Counted from the first letter of the stretch, positions 43,819-53,819 are shown. The stretch is 64,000 nucleotides of DNA from JAEXOD01 sp937930275 (GCA_036733965.1 DAIMZL010000006.1:1-64000); one strand, 5' to 3'. Numbers and translations: made by a program. The notes: a model not told the origin generated them from the sequence alone.

Positions 43819-45240
43819 TTAATGCATAAGGAGGGGCGAAACCGAGTTAATATTTTGTGATATTAACTTGTTCATATCATAAGCAATTGTTACTATTTTT
43901 GCATTAGAATCATAAGTAAATTCATCTAATCCATAACCTGTAGGAATAAAAGAAGGAACATAAACAGTAGTACCGTATTCACCCGGGTTAATATTTGGGT
44001 TTGCATCTATTTGAGTTTGCATTACCGGAAGTCTAATTCCCAAATCACTCATTCTTCTTCCTTCACTAAAGAATATTTCTTGTCTAATCAAGTATAACAA
44101 TCTGAATAAATCTGTTGTCGAAATTGCTGCATTTATATCATCAGCGGTAACCGAAGTATTTGAAACAGTAGAAATTTCAACATACGAATTGCTGCGTTTT
44201 TTTATTAATCCGGAAATACCATCTGAATTAGCATCTGCTTTTACTAAATAATCATTATCATTGGGTCTATCGGTTCTCGGATCTCTATCCTTAAATGTTT
44301 CTTTAGATCTACTTGTAGCTAAATTTATTGCCTCAATTAAATTAATTTTTGCTGCTCCTAAATTTCCGTCAACTAAAGCTATTTCTGCTAATATTAAATA
44401 AGCTTCTTCTGCCTTTAATGCTGGTATTGAAGATGTTTGACTCGGATATTTTGGATCCAAATAATCCAATCTTGGTAATGGTTGTAAATCGTTCAAATTT
44501 CGGGTTACCGTAAATGTATTTATAGTATTATCTAAGTTAACATCATCGTATTCGGTTAATAGTAAATAGTGATTATCTAAAGCTAATGCAGCATTTGCAT
44601 ATTGTTCGGCATTCACTTTATCACCGGCTAATCTATATGCTCGAGCTAATGCAAATGTACAACGTTGAGTGTTTTCGGAAGAAGCATCCAATTCCAAAGA
44701 TTTCCTAAAATGTTCTATTCCGATATTTAATGCATCTTTAGCTTTTACCATATTTCCTTTTTCTTGAATCGGAAAAGCCGAAAAGTTTTCGCTTAAAAGT
44801 AATAATGCCATTCCTTTATAAAAATATACAGTAGCATAATCTTCATTTGTTGCTTTGGAATCTCTCGGCAAAATTACATCCAAACCAAATAATGCTTTTG
44901 CATGCAATGTTTGTAATCTAAAGTAAATTTCTCGAGTATCATCTAAATCCGTTTCACTTGGTAAAATAGCCCAAGGGTTATCAGCTATATTTGATAAAAA
45001 TGTACTCGTATTATCATAATTATCAGAAACCAATTCGGTATATTTGATAGTCTGCATTAAAGCATTAGCAAAATCGAATTTTAGTCCGGTAATTAAAGGT
45101 TCTGCTCCGCCTGTTGCATCTTGCAATAATTTATCTTCAGTTATTGCAGGGTTATCAACCTCTGTCGGATCTAATAAATCACAACCGGCAAAAATATAGA
45201 GCGAAAAAAGGGCAATTATTAAGTATTTATATTTTTTCAT
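43819..45240 (-). CDS. SusD/RagB-family outer-membrane lipoprotein
   Basis: A 473-residue lipoprotein with a signal ending I-F-A-G-C (Cys 20) then D-L-L-D-P. The body is helical with TPR-like parts (A-E-E-A-Y-L-I-L-A-E-I-A-L, A-K-I-N-L-I-E-A-I-N), and the C-terminal region has F-R-L-L-Y-L-I-R-Q-E-I-F-F-S-E-G-R-R, the conserved SusD element. SusD proteins sit as a lid on the SusC barrel and bind the nutrient. GAGGTGAT precedes the ATG. It lies 12 bases after susC and ends the operon. The ligand is unknown; no glycoside hydrolase or protease is next to it. Confidence 0.88.
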   Translation of the reverse strand: MKKYKYLIIALFSLYIFAGCDLLDPTEVDNPAITEDKLLQDATGGAEPLITGLKFDFANALMQTIKYTELVSDNYDNTSTFLSNIADNPWAILPSETDLDDTREIYFRLQTLHAKALFGLDVILPRDSKATNEDYATVYFYKGMALLLLSENFSAFPIQEKGNMVKAKDALNIGIEHFRKSLELDASSENTQRCTFALARAYRLAGDKVNAEQYANAALALDNHYLLLTEYDDVNLDNTINTFTVTRNLNDLQPLPRLDYLDPKYPSQTSSIPALKAEEAYLILAEIALVDGNLGAAKINLIEAINLATSRSKETFKDRDPRTDRPNDNDYLVKADANSDGISGLIKKRSNSYVEISTVSNTSVTADDINAAISTTDLFRLLYLIRQEIFFSEGRRMSDLGIRLPVMQTQIDANPNINPGEYGTTVYVPSFIPTGYGLDEFTYDSNAKIVTIAYDMNKLISQNINSVSPLLMH

Positions 45241-45252
45241 ATCATCACCTCT

Positions 45253-48066
45253 TTATAAGTTTACGTTTACGCCAAAACGGAATTGTCTTGGGGCAGAAAG
45301 ATCACCGAAGTTGTATCCGCCGGTATTTGGTCCGGCAGGTTGGTAGCCGTTCAATTCAGGGTCTGTATTTGTATCAACACCAAACACAGCTACATTTCTT
45401 ACGCTTGCACTTAAAGTTACTCCTTTAAAAAAGTTCTCCGGTAATCGATAAATTATGGCGATTTCTCTTAATTTTATCCAGTCGGCATCTTCTAACCAAA
45501 CTGATGATGCGGTTTGGAATGAATATCCGTCCGGTACAATCGTTTGCATATCTTCAGTTCCGTTAAAATACCTTAACACGTTTTTAAGATTAACAAATTG
45601 GTGTCCGAAAGCAAATTCGGTTAAAGCACTAATTGTTAAGTTCTTAAATAATGTCAAATTTAATGAGAAACTTCCAAAATTTGTAGGTAACGGATTTCCG
45701 ACTAATTCCGTTTTATAATTTCCGTCTCCGGTTGGTACATTTACCTGAAATACACCGACAGGATAACCTTCTTCAACTCTTCTTGGTAAAAATGTAAAAG
45801 ACGCAAGACTGAAAGGGGCTGCTCCGCCTAAACTAATAACTTTATTTTCCAAAGTTGAATAAGAAATTTTTGTATCAATAGACACATTCTCTTCTTGCAA
45901 AATTTGGGCAAATAAAGAAATTTCTATACCTTTATTCTCAATTTCTCCGACGTTTGTTAACTGAGTGCTAAATCCGCTTGCAGGATCTTCCGGCACTAAA
46001 AATAACGCATCTCGTGTTAATTGATTAAAATAGTTAAATTCTAAAGAAACTCTATCTTGTAAAAGCCCCAAATCAAAACCAATATCAATAGATGAAGTTT
46101 TTTCAGGCTTTAACTGATCATTACCAGGATTTCCTCCCGGATTAAAAGTGATGCCTGTGCTGCCCAAAAATGCTTGAGCTCCGTAACTTCTATCACGTGT
46201 AAAAGGAGTTGGGAAATTCCCCGTTAGTCCCCATGCACCACGTAATTTTAAACTTGATATAGCTACACGTAAAAAGTCGGGGAAAAAACTTTCCTGTGAA
46301 ATTAAATATGCAATACCTGCTTTAGGATAAAATTGCATACCTATAGCATCCCCAAAAGTTGAATTCCCGTCTAATCTAAATCCTAAATCGAAAAACAATT
46401 TATCATAAACGCTAATTTGATCGCTTAAGAAAAATCCGCCGTTAAATAATTCTCTTTTACTTTCAAGAGCCGAAATTACTGAAGCATTATCAAAATCTTC
46501 TGTACCCGGTATTGAAAAGCCTTCACCTTTAGCATACTCTTCTCTATCATCAACTCTAAATCCTTGTAAACCAAAATTGATTGTTTGTTCAATAGAGTAT
46601 ACTTTAGGTAATATTAAGGTACCTGTATAAGACATTGTTATTGTTTGGTACTCTCTATCAGCTCTTTCTAACCACCCGTTTTCTGTGCCGTAAAAATCAC
46701 CTATACCTTTTGCAACAAAAATTCTTTCTTCATTTTTACGATAATCGGTTCCGATTGTAAATTTATTTGTCCAAAATTTATAAGGAGAATAATCAAAATT
46801 TACTGCAATTCTAAATCTATCAACATCATCGTTAATTTTGGGAGTTAGCATTATTTTTAATAAAGAATCTCTTTCAATATCCGTATAACCGACATCATAA
46901 GTTCCGCTTTCAAAATCAGAAAATGGAGAACCTGAAGTATTGTTATTAAATATTCTGTTAAACTTATTTTTTGTATAACTTGCAGATATTTCAAGGTTCA
47001 TTTGTTCTGATAAATTTACTCTAAATCCGGTATTTAAGTTATAATTTTTGTTGTTGTTCTGATCTTCTTTAATTACACCGTTATTCTGAAACATCTGACC
47101 GCTTAAATTATATGTAAAAGCAGCATTTCCGCCGGTAACGGCAGCTTTATAACTTTGATAGTAACCTTTTTGAAATAAGCTGTTTTTAACAAAATCGCTC
47201 GAAAGAAACTTCGTTTCGGCTTCATCAAAACCACTTGTCACATTAAATGACCATTTTGGAATTCCCGGAACTCCTTTTTTAGTGAAGATTTGAATAACAC
47301 CGTTTGATGCTTCCGATCCGTATAATGTTGAAGCAGCACCGCCTTTAATAACTTCAACTCTATCAATTTCACCGACAACAAGGTCTGATAGAGCAGAGGA
47401 TTCGGCTCCTCCTGTGTCAAGTCTTAGCCTAAAGGCATCATTATTATCAACTCTTACACCGTCAACATAAATTACTGGTGTAGTAGAAGTAACAGTACTT
47501 TTTACTCCTCTTGTGGAAATTCTACCGCTTGTACCGGGCATACCTGAAGAGTTAAAGGAGTTTAATCCGGGTACACGCCCTTGTAATAACTGATCGACAG
47601 ATTCAATCGGTACATATTTAATATCTTCCGACTTAATAGATTCAACATTAGCTGTTAATTTTTTTCTTTCTATTGCCGAACCTTGACCTGTAACAATAAG
47701 CTCCGATAACATTAAAGCTGTCGGTTGCATATCGATATTAAGCGTAAGGGTTTTGTTCGACTCAATGGTAATTTCTCGTTTTGTTTCTTTATAACCGACG
47801 TAACTAACAGTGAGGGTATAGTTACCGACCGGTATATTATCAACACGATAATCACCGTATAAATTTGTTGAAGCGCCGAGAGCAACATCGGAAATGAAAA
47901 CATTTGCTCCTATAAGTTCTTCATTGTTCTTTGAATCGATAACTTTTCCTTTTATCGATCCTTTTGCTTCTTGAGCCGTAATCGGATTTAACATTGCACT
48001 TAGGAGCAAAATAAACCCGTATAAGCAGAATAATGCAAAATATGCTTTTGTTTTTTGTGAATGCAT
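45253..48066 (-). CDS. SusC/RagA-family TonB-dependent outer-membrane transporter
   Basis: A 937-residue TonB-dependent channel. After a signal peptide (to about residue 32), residues about 36-115 form a carboxypeptidase-regulatory-like domain (G-S-I-K-G-K-V-I-D, G-D-Y-R-V-D-N-I-P-V-G-N-Y-T-L). The plug domain begins near residue 130 (V-D-Q-L-L-Q-G-R-V-P-G-L, then I-Y-V-D-G-V-R-V and G-G-A-A-S-T-L-Y-G-S-E-A-S-N-G-V-I). The rest is a beta-barrel ending F-R-F-G-V-N-V-N-L. L-Q-G-R-V-P-G-L marks the SusC class. AGGAGC precedes the ATG. It pairs with the SusD-like gene, and its upstream region holds a palindrome suited to the adjacent NarL-type regulator. Confidence 0.93.
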   Translation of the reverse strand: MHSQKTKAYFALFCLYGFILLLSAMLNPITAQEAKGSIKGKVIDSKNNEELIGANVFISDVALGASTNLYGDYRVDNIPVGNYTLTVSYVGYKETKREITIESNKTLTLNIDMQPTALMLSELIVTGQGSAIERKKLTANVESIKSEDIKYVPIESVDQLLQGRVPGLNSFNSSGMPGTSGRISTRGVKSTVTSTTPVIYVDGVRVDNNDAFRLRLDTGGAESSALSDLVVGEIDRVEVIKGGAASTLYGSEASNGVIQIFTKKGVPGIPKWSFNVTSGFDEAETKFLSSDFVKNSLFQKGYYQSYKAAVTGGNAAFTYNLSGQMFQNNGVIKEDQNNNKNYNLNTGFRVNLSEQMNLEISASYTKNKFNRIFNNNTSGSPFSDFESGTYDVGYTDIERDSLLKIMLTPKINDDVDRFRIAVNFDYSPYKFWTNKFTIGTDYRKNEERIFVAKGIGDFYGTENGWLERADREYQTITMSYTGTLILPKVYSIEQTINFGLQGFRVDDREEYAKGEGFSIPGTEDFDNASVISALESKRELFNGGFFLSDQISVYDKLFFDLGFRLDGNSTFGDAIGMQFYPKAGIAYLISQESFFPDFLRVAISSLKLRGAWGLTGNFPTPFTRDRSYGAQAFLGSTGITFNPGGNPGNDQLKPEKTSSIDIGFDLGLLQDRVSLEFNYFNQLTRDALFLVPEDPASGFSTQLTNVGEIENKGIEISLFAQILQEENVSIDTKISYSTLENKVISLGGAAPFSLASFTFLPRRVEEGYPVGVFQVNVPTGDGNYKTELVGNPLPTNFGSFSLNLTLFKNLTISALTEFAFGHQFVNLKNVLRYFNGTEDMQTIVPDGYSFQTASSVWLEDADWIKLREIAIIYRLPENFFKGVTLSASVRNVAVFGVDTNTDPELNGYQPAGPNTGGYNFGDLSAPRQFRFGVNVNL

Positions 48067-48196
48067 GATTGCTCCTATTATTTATTTAGTAGATTGAGTT
48101 TTGCAATTGTACACTTACAAAAAACGTTTATTTTAGCTGCAATAACAACAACACATAAATGCGGTTTTACATGTTAAATAATGGAAAATGTTGCAT

Positions 48197-48220
48197 ATTA
48201 CTGCATATTTATGCAGTAAT
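48197..48220. promoter_or_regulatory. Candidate operator: perfect palindrome upstream of susC
   Basis: The arms attactgcat and atgcagtaat are perfect reverse complements over 10 bp with a 4-base spacer. A further TGCAT begins 10 bp to the left at 48192, one helical turn away. The site is 131 bp upstream of the susC start codon and just downstream of the response-regulator gene. Size and symmetry fit a LuxR/NarL-type dimer site; binding is inference. Confidence 0.45.
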
Positions 48221-48280
48221 TGTAAATTTAGGACATTAATTTATTTTAACTTAAAAAGAATGAATAAGTTTTAACTAAAA

Positions 48281-48919
48281 TTAAATTAGTCCTTTTCGGA
48301 TGGCTTTAGAGACTGCTTCGGATTGAGAATGAACGTGAAGTTTTTTATAAATGTTTCGGATATGATGTCTAACCGTATCAATACTAATAAACAGTGAATC
48401 CGCAATTCCTTGGTAATTATTTCCTTCGGCAAGTGCTGCAAGCACTTCTTTTTCTCTTTGACTTAAATCAAATTCGGAATGAATATTTGTTAGATTACTG
48501 TTCTGATGAAATACGGTAATAACTTTTCGTGCAATTTGTGCACTCATTGGTGAACCCCCTTCGTAAGCTTCTTTAATTGCTTCCAATAGACGGAGCGGGG
48601 GAGTTTTTTTTACAAGATATCCGCATGCACCGGCGCATAAAGCGTCAAAAACAACGCTATTTTCTTGATATACCGTTAACATTAAAATATTAATATCAGG
48701 ATTAATTTTAACGGCCTTTTTTACACCTTCAATTCCGCTCATACCCGGTAAACCGATATCCATTAATACTACATCCGGATTTAAATTTTCTAAATTTTCT
48801 AAAAATGTTTCGCATCTATCAAATGTTCCGATGCAATTATAACCCGGTGTACCGCTTATTAATGCGGATAGTCCCTCACGTATTGTATTGTTATCTTCAA
48901 TTATAGTTACGCTTATCAC
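48281..48919 (-). CDS. NarL/FixJ-type response regulator
   Basis: A 212-residue two-domain regulator. The receiver domain has the acidic pair E-D-N near residue 8, phospho-acceptor Asp54 in L-M-D-I-G-L-P-G, Thr82 and Lys104. The output domain (residues about 150-212) is a LuxR-type helix-turn-helix (L-S-Q-R-E-K-E-V-L-A-A-L-A-E-G, then T-V-R-H-H-I-R-N-I-Y-K-K-L). The start is GTG at 48919, supported by GCGAGGA 7 bases upstream. It lies 16 bases after the sensor kinase gene, its probable partner, and directly upstream of susC/susD. Confidence 0.95.
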   Translation of the reverse strand: MISVTIIEDNNTIREGLSALISGTPGYNCIGTFDRCETFLENLENLNPDVVLMDIGLPGMSGIEGVKKAVKINPDINILMLTVYQENSVVFDALCAGACGYLVKKTPPLRLLEAIKEAYEGGSPMSAQIARKVITVFHQNSNLTNIHSEFDLSQREKEVLAALAEGNNYQGIADSLFISIDTVRHHIRNIYKKLHVHSQSEAVSKAIRKGLI

Positions 48920-48935
48920 AAAATCCTCGCTAAAA

Positions 48936-51900
48936 TTATTTTATCTTTCCTATAAATTTTACTTCTGTTCCTTGGTCAATTTTTGAAGTAATAGTGATTT
49001 TTCCGTTAATTGTTTCGGCTCGTTTTTTCAAGTTAATTAAACCGTTACCTAAATTATTATCTTCTGAAGTAAATCCAACACCATTATCTGAAATTGAAAA
49101 ATATAAATAACCGTTTTTATAATTAACATCAAGGAAGATTTTTGTACATTTACTATGTTTTAACGAATTATTTAATGCTTCTTTAAATATTAAGTATAGA
49201 TTTTGTTTGTATTCCATACTTAGTTTTATATGCTTTATTTTATCCACATTTTGTGTAACAAAAGATATACCTTTGTAAGAATATATATCGCCGTAAGAAT
49301 CTCTAAGTCGTACTATTAAATCGTGTAAAGAATCTTTGGAAGGGTTAACTACCCAAACAATATCACTCATTGAATCTATTAAGCCTCGTGCAGTTTCACT
49401 AATTTTATTTAATAAATTAATAATTTCGGGATCGCTATGACCTGATCGAGCTGCTACCAATTCACTTAATATTGATATTTCTGTTAAGCTACTACCTATG
49501 CTATCATGCAAATCGGCAGATAGTTTAGCTTTTAATCGCTCAACCGAAAGTATGCTTTGAAAACGAATATAAAAACCGATATACAATAGTAAAACAGTTA
49601 GCAATATAGCTGCGCCTATAAACCACCATGTTTCCCAAAACGGTGCAAGTATCCTAATTTTTAAATATGCACCCTGGTTATTCCAATAACCGTCACTATT
49701 AGTACCGTTAACTCTAAATATATACTCTCCGGGAGAGAGATTTGTAAATGTAGCTACTCTATTTTTAGCATCTGTGTAAATCCATTGTTTGGTAAATTTT
49801 TCTAAAATAAATTTATATTTGTTTTTGGCGGGATTTGTAAAATCAAGTGAAGAAAATTCAATAGATATATAGTTTTGGTCATAATCTAAAGTAATTTCAT
49901 TATTTGAATAAACAACCGGATTTCCGAGTATTTTTACGTTTACTATCTCAATATTGGGAATGAATTTATTTTCTTTAATATTGTGAGGGTCAAAAAAGTT
50001 TAATCCCGAAACTCCTCCGAAATACATTTTTCCTTCTTTATTTTTAAAATATGCATTTCCGCTAAATTCGAGCGCTTGTAAACCATCGGTTATATCATAA
50101 CTTGCTACTCTGTATGTGCTTGGGTTAAATCTAATAATTCCGTTATCGGTGCTTAACCATAAATTATTAATTTCATCTTCTAAAATTCCGTAAACTACTG
50201 CAATATCTACCCCTGTTGACTTAATGAAACGAGTAAATTTTTCTGTAATTAAATCAAATTTATTTAATCCTCCGCCAAATGTACCTACCCAAATATCATT
50301 TAAACTGCTTTTATAAATTGTCAAAACTCTATTTTCGCTTAATGATGTTTTATCTTTGGGATTATATTTATAAGTTATAACTTTTTTTGTATAATTATTG
50401 TAGTATGTAAGACCGCCGCCAAAAGTACCTATTAAAAATTCTGTATCCGAAATTTTAAGAAAGGTGTAAAATCTATTGTCAATAATATTATTATTAAGCG
50501 GAGTTATTATATTTTCAAATTTTAGAGAATATATAGATTTTGCACTATTTATATTGCATTTAATAATACCTCCGCCGTAACATGCAAGATAACATGTAGT
50601 ATCACTATCAAAAGTAATTTTTAAAACTTGATTAGACGGAATTGAGTGATGATCTGCCTTGTTATGCTTATATACAATTATTTTATTTGTGTTTTTTTCA
50701 ATAATATTAAGTCCGCCGGAAAAAGTACCAATCCATAAATTACCAAATTTATCCATATTAATAGCACGAATATTGTTATCAGATAAATCGGAATTATCTT
50801 TAGTTATAAATTTGATTGTATTACCGGTTTTATCAATAATATTTAAACCGCCCCTAAATGTTCCGACATACAAAACATTATTTTTATCTTCATAAATAGA
50901 CCAAACCGGATCATCATTTAAGGCAATTGGTCCGTAACTTTCGCGGCTTATCAAGTCAAATTTGTTGTTTAAGCTTATAACTTGCGTTGCACCTTTACTT
51001 AAATGATGACCAATCCATAAAATATTAGTTCTATCTACCATTAAAGCAATTACTTCATCACTCGGAAGAGATGTTTTATCACCTTTTATATGATGATAAT
51101 TTTGGATAGTGTTAAAATCCCAATTATTTATTCTAAATAAACCATAACCAAACGAACCAAACCAAGTATTTCCTGATTTATCTTCAACTATACTCATTAT
51201 ACTAATAAATGGTTTATCTAATTTATCGGTGGTCAGATTTATATTATTTATTAATGCAGGAAATTTTTTTAAATCCAGATATTGAAGAGTGTTTAAATAT
51301 GTAGAAATAAATAATCTACTATCCGAGTTTATATAAAGTGTTAATATATCATTAGAATATAAGCCGGAATTTTTAGTATTTAGATTTAATATTGAATTGC
51401 TTTTTGAATTATAACAAAATACACCGTTACCCAAAGTTGCAATCCAAATATTATCATCCTGAACTAAAATTTTTGAAATCTTTCTAAGTTTACTATCTAA
51501 GGATGTGTTAATTCTTTCAATTTTGCTAATTTTATTATTGCCGTCAAAAATTGCTTTAAATATTCCTAATCCCCATGTACCTATCCATATACAATTATTT
51601 TTTCCTTCAGCCATTGTCAGAATTGAAGTAGTAACCGTTCTTGAAAAATTTGTTATCGGATAATCTACAATTTCAATAGGGGAGTCAAGTATTTTTTGAG
51701 GGACATATTTCTTTAAATCATAATGATTGAAATAATTTTTTTCACTATCAAAAATATTTAATTCTCCGGTGATAACGCCGGCACATAAAGTACCGTTTTC
51801 TGTTTTTAATAAGGATGTAATTGTATTATCAGTTAAGCTGTTTAATAAATTTGGGTCATTCTTATAAATTGAAAGATTATAACCATCATATTTATTTAGT

Positions 51901-52082
51901 CCGTCTGCAGTTCCAAACCAGATATAACCGGTTTTATCTTGTTGTAAACAAATTACGGAACTTTGAGATAGTCCTTCATCAATTTTTAATGATTTAAATA
52001 GTAAACCGGTACCCTGCGAAAAAACCAGAGTGCGAATTAATAGAAAAAAAATAATAGTTAATTTAATACAATTCATTTGCAA
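48936..52082 (-). CDS. Periplasmic-propeller sensor histidine kinase (Reg_prop, Y_Y_Y, HisKA_3)
   Basis: A sensor of about 1,046 residues. An in-frame TTG at 52082 opens the frame, but ATG 52076 is the better start, followed by a signal peptide. Residues about 25-700 contain many two-component-regulator propeller repeats (N-L-W-I-G-T-F-S-G-G-L-N, I-W-V-G-T-F-G-G-G-L-N-K-F), enough for two seven-bladed propellers. A Y_Y_Y domain (about 715-805) and one membrane helix (about 818-841) follow. The cytoplasmic part is HisKA_3 with the phospho-accepting His near residue 859 (L-S-A-D-L-H-D-S-I-G), then an HATPase domain with N-N-S-L-K-H near residue 972 and D-N-G-V-G-F. There is no fused receiver or AraC part, unlike Bacteroides hybrid regulators; the separate NarL-type gene fills that role. 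Confidence 0.94.
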   Translation of the reverse strand: MQMNCIKLTIIFFLLIRTLVFSQGTGLLFKSLKIDEGLSQSSVICLQQDKTGYIWFGTADGLNKYDGYNLSIYKNDPNLLNSLTDNTITSLLKTENGTLCAGVITGELNIFDSEKNYFNHYDLKKYVPQKILDSPIEIVDYPITNFSRTVTTSILTMAEGKNNCIWIGTWGLGIFKAIFDGNNKISKIERINTSLDSKLRKISKILVQDDNIWIATLGNGVFCYNSKSNSILNLNTKNSGLYSNDILTLYINSDSRLFISTYLNTLQYLDLKKFPALINNINLTTDKLDKPFISIMSIVEDKSGNTWFGSFGYGLFRINNWDFNTIQNYHHIKGDKTSLPSDEVIALMVDRTNILWIGHHLSKGATQVISLNNKFDLISRESYGPIALNDDPVWSIYEDKNNVLYVGTFRGGLNIIDKTGNTIKFITKDNSDLSDNNIRAINMDKFGNLWIGTFSGGLNIIEKNTNKIIVYKHNKADHHSIPSNQVLKITFDSDTTCYLACYGGGIIKCNINSAKSIYSLKFENIITPLNNNIIDNRFYTFLKISDTEFLIGTFGGGLTYYNNYTKKVITYKYNPKDKTSLSENRVLTIYKSSLNDIWVGTFGGGLNKFDLITEKFTRFIKSTGVDIAVVYGILEDEINNLWLSTDNGIIRFNPSTYRVASYDITDGLQALEFSGNAYFKNKEGKMYFGGVSGLNFFDPHNIKENKFIPNIEIVNVKILGNPVVYSNNEITLDYDQNYISIEFSSLDFTNPAKNKYKFILEKFTKQWIYTDAKNRVATFTNLSPGEYIFRVNGTNSDGYWNNQGAYLKIRILAPFWETWWFIGAAILLTVLLLYIGFYIRFQSILSVERLKAKLSADLHDSIGSSLTEISILSELVAARSGHSDPEIINLLNKISETARGLIDSMSDIVWVVNPSKDSLHDLIVRLRDSYGDIYSYKGISFVTQNVDKIKHIKLSMEYKQNLYLIFKEALNNSLKHSKCTKIFLDVNYKNGYLYFSISDNGVGFTSEDNNLGNGLINLKKRAETINGKITITSKIDQGTEVKFIGKIK

Positions 52083-52089
52083 ATAATTG

Positions 52090-52311
52090 CTACGACTTTT
52101 TAAAAGGATTATTTTTCTTAATTTTTTCTTTAACGTTATTTAGAAGTTTTCTTGCCCAAATAAATTCGGTAGCAAGAATTGATAATCCGATAGGAATAAC
52201 AATAAATGCAGGTCCCGGCAAAATAATTAAAGCCAATCCGATTAAAAGGATTGTAAACCCGACAACAAATACAATAATTTTTTTTAGTTGTTTAATAGTT
52301 TTTATCAACAT
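52090..52311 (-). CDS. PGPGW-family small transmembrane protein
   Basis: A 73-residue protein with two hydrophobic segments around the family motif: G-L-A-L-I-I-L-P-G-P-A-F-I-V-I-P-I-G near residues 24-41, then L-A-T-E-F-I-W-A-R near residue 46, and a basic tail. This matches the PGPGW putative transmembrane family, whose function is not known. It ends 7 bases before the kinase frame and starts 23 bases after icd, so all three may share a transcript. No functional link to either neighbour is evident. Confidence 0.8.
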   Translation of the reverse strand: MLIKTIKQLKKIIVFVVGFTILLIGLALIILPGPAFIVIPIGLSILATEFIWARKLLNNVKEKIKKNNPFKKS

Positions 52312-52334
52312 TAATTACTTTACCGGTTATTAAC

Positions 52335-53819
52335 TTATTCTCCTTGACCTAATGAAAATCCCTTTTCACCGTCAAATAAATACAAGTTTTCTATTTTAAT
52401 AAATTCTAAGTTATTAGACGTTAAAGAGTTCAATAAGTTTGTTATGTCAATAGGTAAAATTTCTTTAAGTTTATCGACTTTACCGTTAATTTCTTCATTA
52501 TGTTTAGATACAAATCTACACCGCCAATGGTCTGTGCAATAAGTTTCGGGAATTCCGTTTGGATATACTTTTACACCTCTGTTTGTTATTAACCTTAATT
52601 TAAGGTTTCCGCTATCTATTGAATTCAATAAATCACCCAATGTATCGGGGTTACGGTTATCATTATCCCAGTTTAGAAAAACATCTACACCAACCAGTTC
52701 TTTCTTTTGTTTAATAGTATTATTAATTTTTACTGAAATAGTTTTTTTATCTGAGTCCGCAAAATTTGCATGGAAAATATTATCCGATTTTTTGCCGAGC
52801 CTTTTTATAATTTCGTCGGTAAACTCAAAGGTATTAACAAGTTTTTTTGATAAACCTGTTTTATATATGTCAGCAGTATGATAACCGTCCTCTAAAGTTA
52901 ATAACCATGCGTTTTGTATTTTATCTGCTATTTCAGGTTGCCCAACATGTACAAGCATCATTACGGCTGCATTAAGCAGTCCCGAAGGATTTGCAATTCC
53001 TTTACCTGCAATATCTGGCGCACTTCCGTGAATAGCTTCAAACATTGCGCAAGTTTCACCAACATTTGCAGAACTTCCTAATCCGACCGAGCCGGCAACT
53101 AAGGCGGCAATATCAGAAATTATATCACCGTAAAGATTAAGTGTTACAATCACATCTAAATCTTCAGGTCTTGCAGCAACAAGGGCAGAACCAATATCGA
53201 TAATTTTATGCTCACTTGGGATATTTGGGTACTCGTCAGCAACATCTCTAAATATTTTATGAAATAATCCGTCTGTCTGTTTCATAATGTTATCTTTTGT
53301 CATACACGTAACATGCTTTCTACCATAAACGCGTGCATATTCAAACGCATATCTTACTATTCTTTCGCTTCCCGGGCGTGAAATTATTTTTAGACACTGA
53401 ATTACTTCGTCCGTTTGTTTATGTTCTATTCCCGAATAAAGGTCTTCTTCATTCTCTCGTATTATAACTACATCCATTTTAGGAAAAAGAGTCGGGACGT
53501 ATGGACTAAATGCTTTTATCGGTCTGACATTAGCGAATAAACCTAATGATTTACGAATTGTAACATTAAGACTTTTATATCCGCCTCCACGCGGTGTTGT
53601 AATAGGAGCTTTTAGAAAAATTTTATTTTTTCTTAAAGTATCCCATGAACTATCTGATATTCCGGAAGTATAACCCTTTAAATATAGATTTTCACCTATT
53701 TCAATTTCGTCGTAATCAAGTTGCGCACCGGCAGCTTCAAGAATACTTAATGTGGATTTCATTATATTGGGTCCTATACCGTCCCCTCGCGCTATGGTAA
53801 TTCGTGTTTTATTCTCCAT
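52335..53819 (-). CDS. icd: Isocitrate dehydrogenase, long form with C-terminal extension
   Basis: Oxidises isocitrate to 2-oxoglutarate in the TCA cycle. The first ~340 residues are the isocitrate/isopropylmalate dehydrogenase core: I-A-R-G-D-G-I-G-P near residue 9, N-V-R-P near residue 96, V-I-I-R-E-N-E-E-D-L-Y-S-G near residues 117-129, and E-A-I-H-G-S-A-P-D near residue 263. The last ~140 residues form an extra domain as in the ~495-residue Thermus-type enzymes, and total length (494) matches that group. NADP+ as cofactor is likely from the family but was not verified residue by residue. AAGGAACC precedes the ATG. The gene is divergent from the Ca2+-type ATPase. Confidence 0.9.
   Translation of the reverse strand: MENKTRITIARGDGIGPNIMKSTLSILEAAGAQLDYDEIEIGENLYLKGYTSGISDSSWDTLRKNKIFLKAPITTPRGGGYKSLNVTIRKSLGLFANVRPIKAFSPYVPTLFPKMDVVIIRENEEDLYSGIEHKQTDEVIQCLKIISRPGSERIVRYAFEYARVYGRKHVTCMTKDNIMKQTDGLFHKIFRDVADEYPNIPSEHKIIDIGSALVAARPEDLDVIVTLNLYGDIISDIAALVAGSVGLGSSANVGETCAMFEAIHGSAPDIAGKGIANPSGLLNAAVMMLVHVGQPEIADKIQNAWLLTLEDGYHTADIYKTGLSKKLVNTFEFTDEIIKRLGKKSDNIFHANFADSDKKTISVKINNTIKQKKELVGVDVFLNWDNDNRNPDTLGDLLNSIDSGNLKLRLITNRGVKVYPNGIPETYCTDHWRCRFVSKHNEEINGKVDKLKEILPIDITNLLNSLTSNNLEFIKIENLYLFDGEKGFSLGQGE

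Noticed and set aside
45114..45718. Plus-strand frames over the susC/susD junction
   Set aside because: They overlap conserved SusC and SusD coding sequence on the other strand and show no family pattern.
48119..48136. ACGTTTATT near the susC promoter as a third copy of the intergenic element
   Set aside because: Only nine bases match the arm of the 34877 element and there is no inverted partner. In DNA this AT-rich that is expected by chance.
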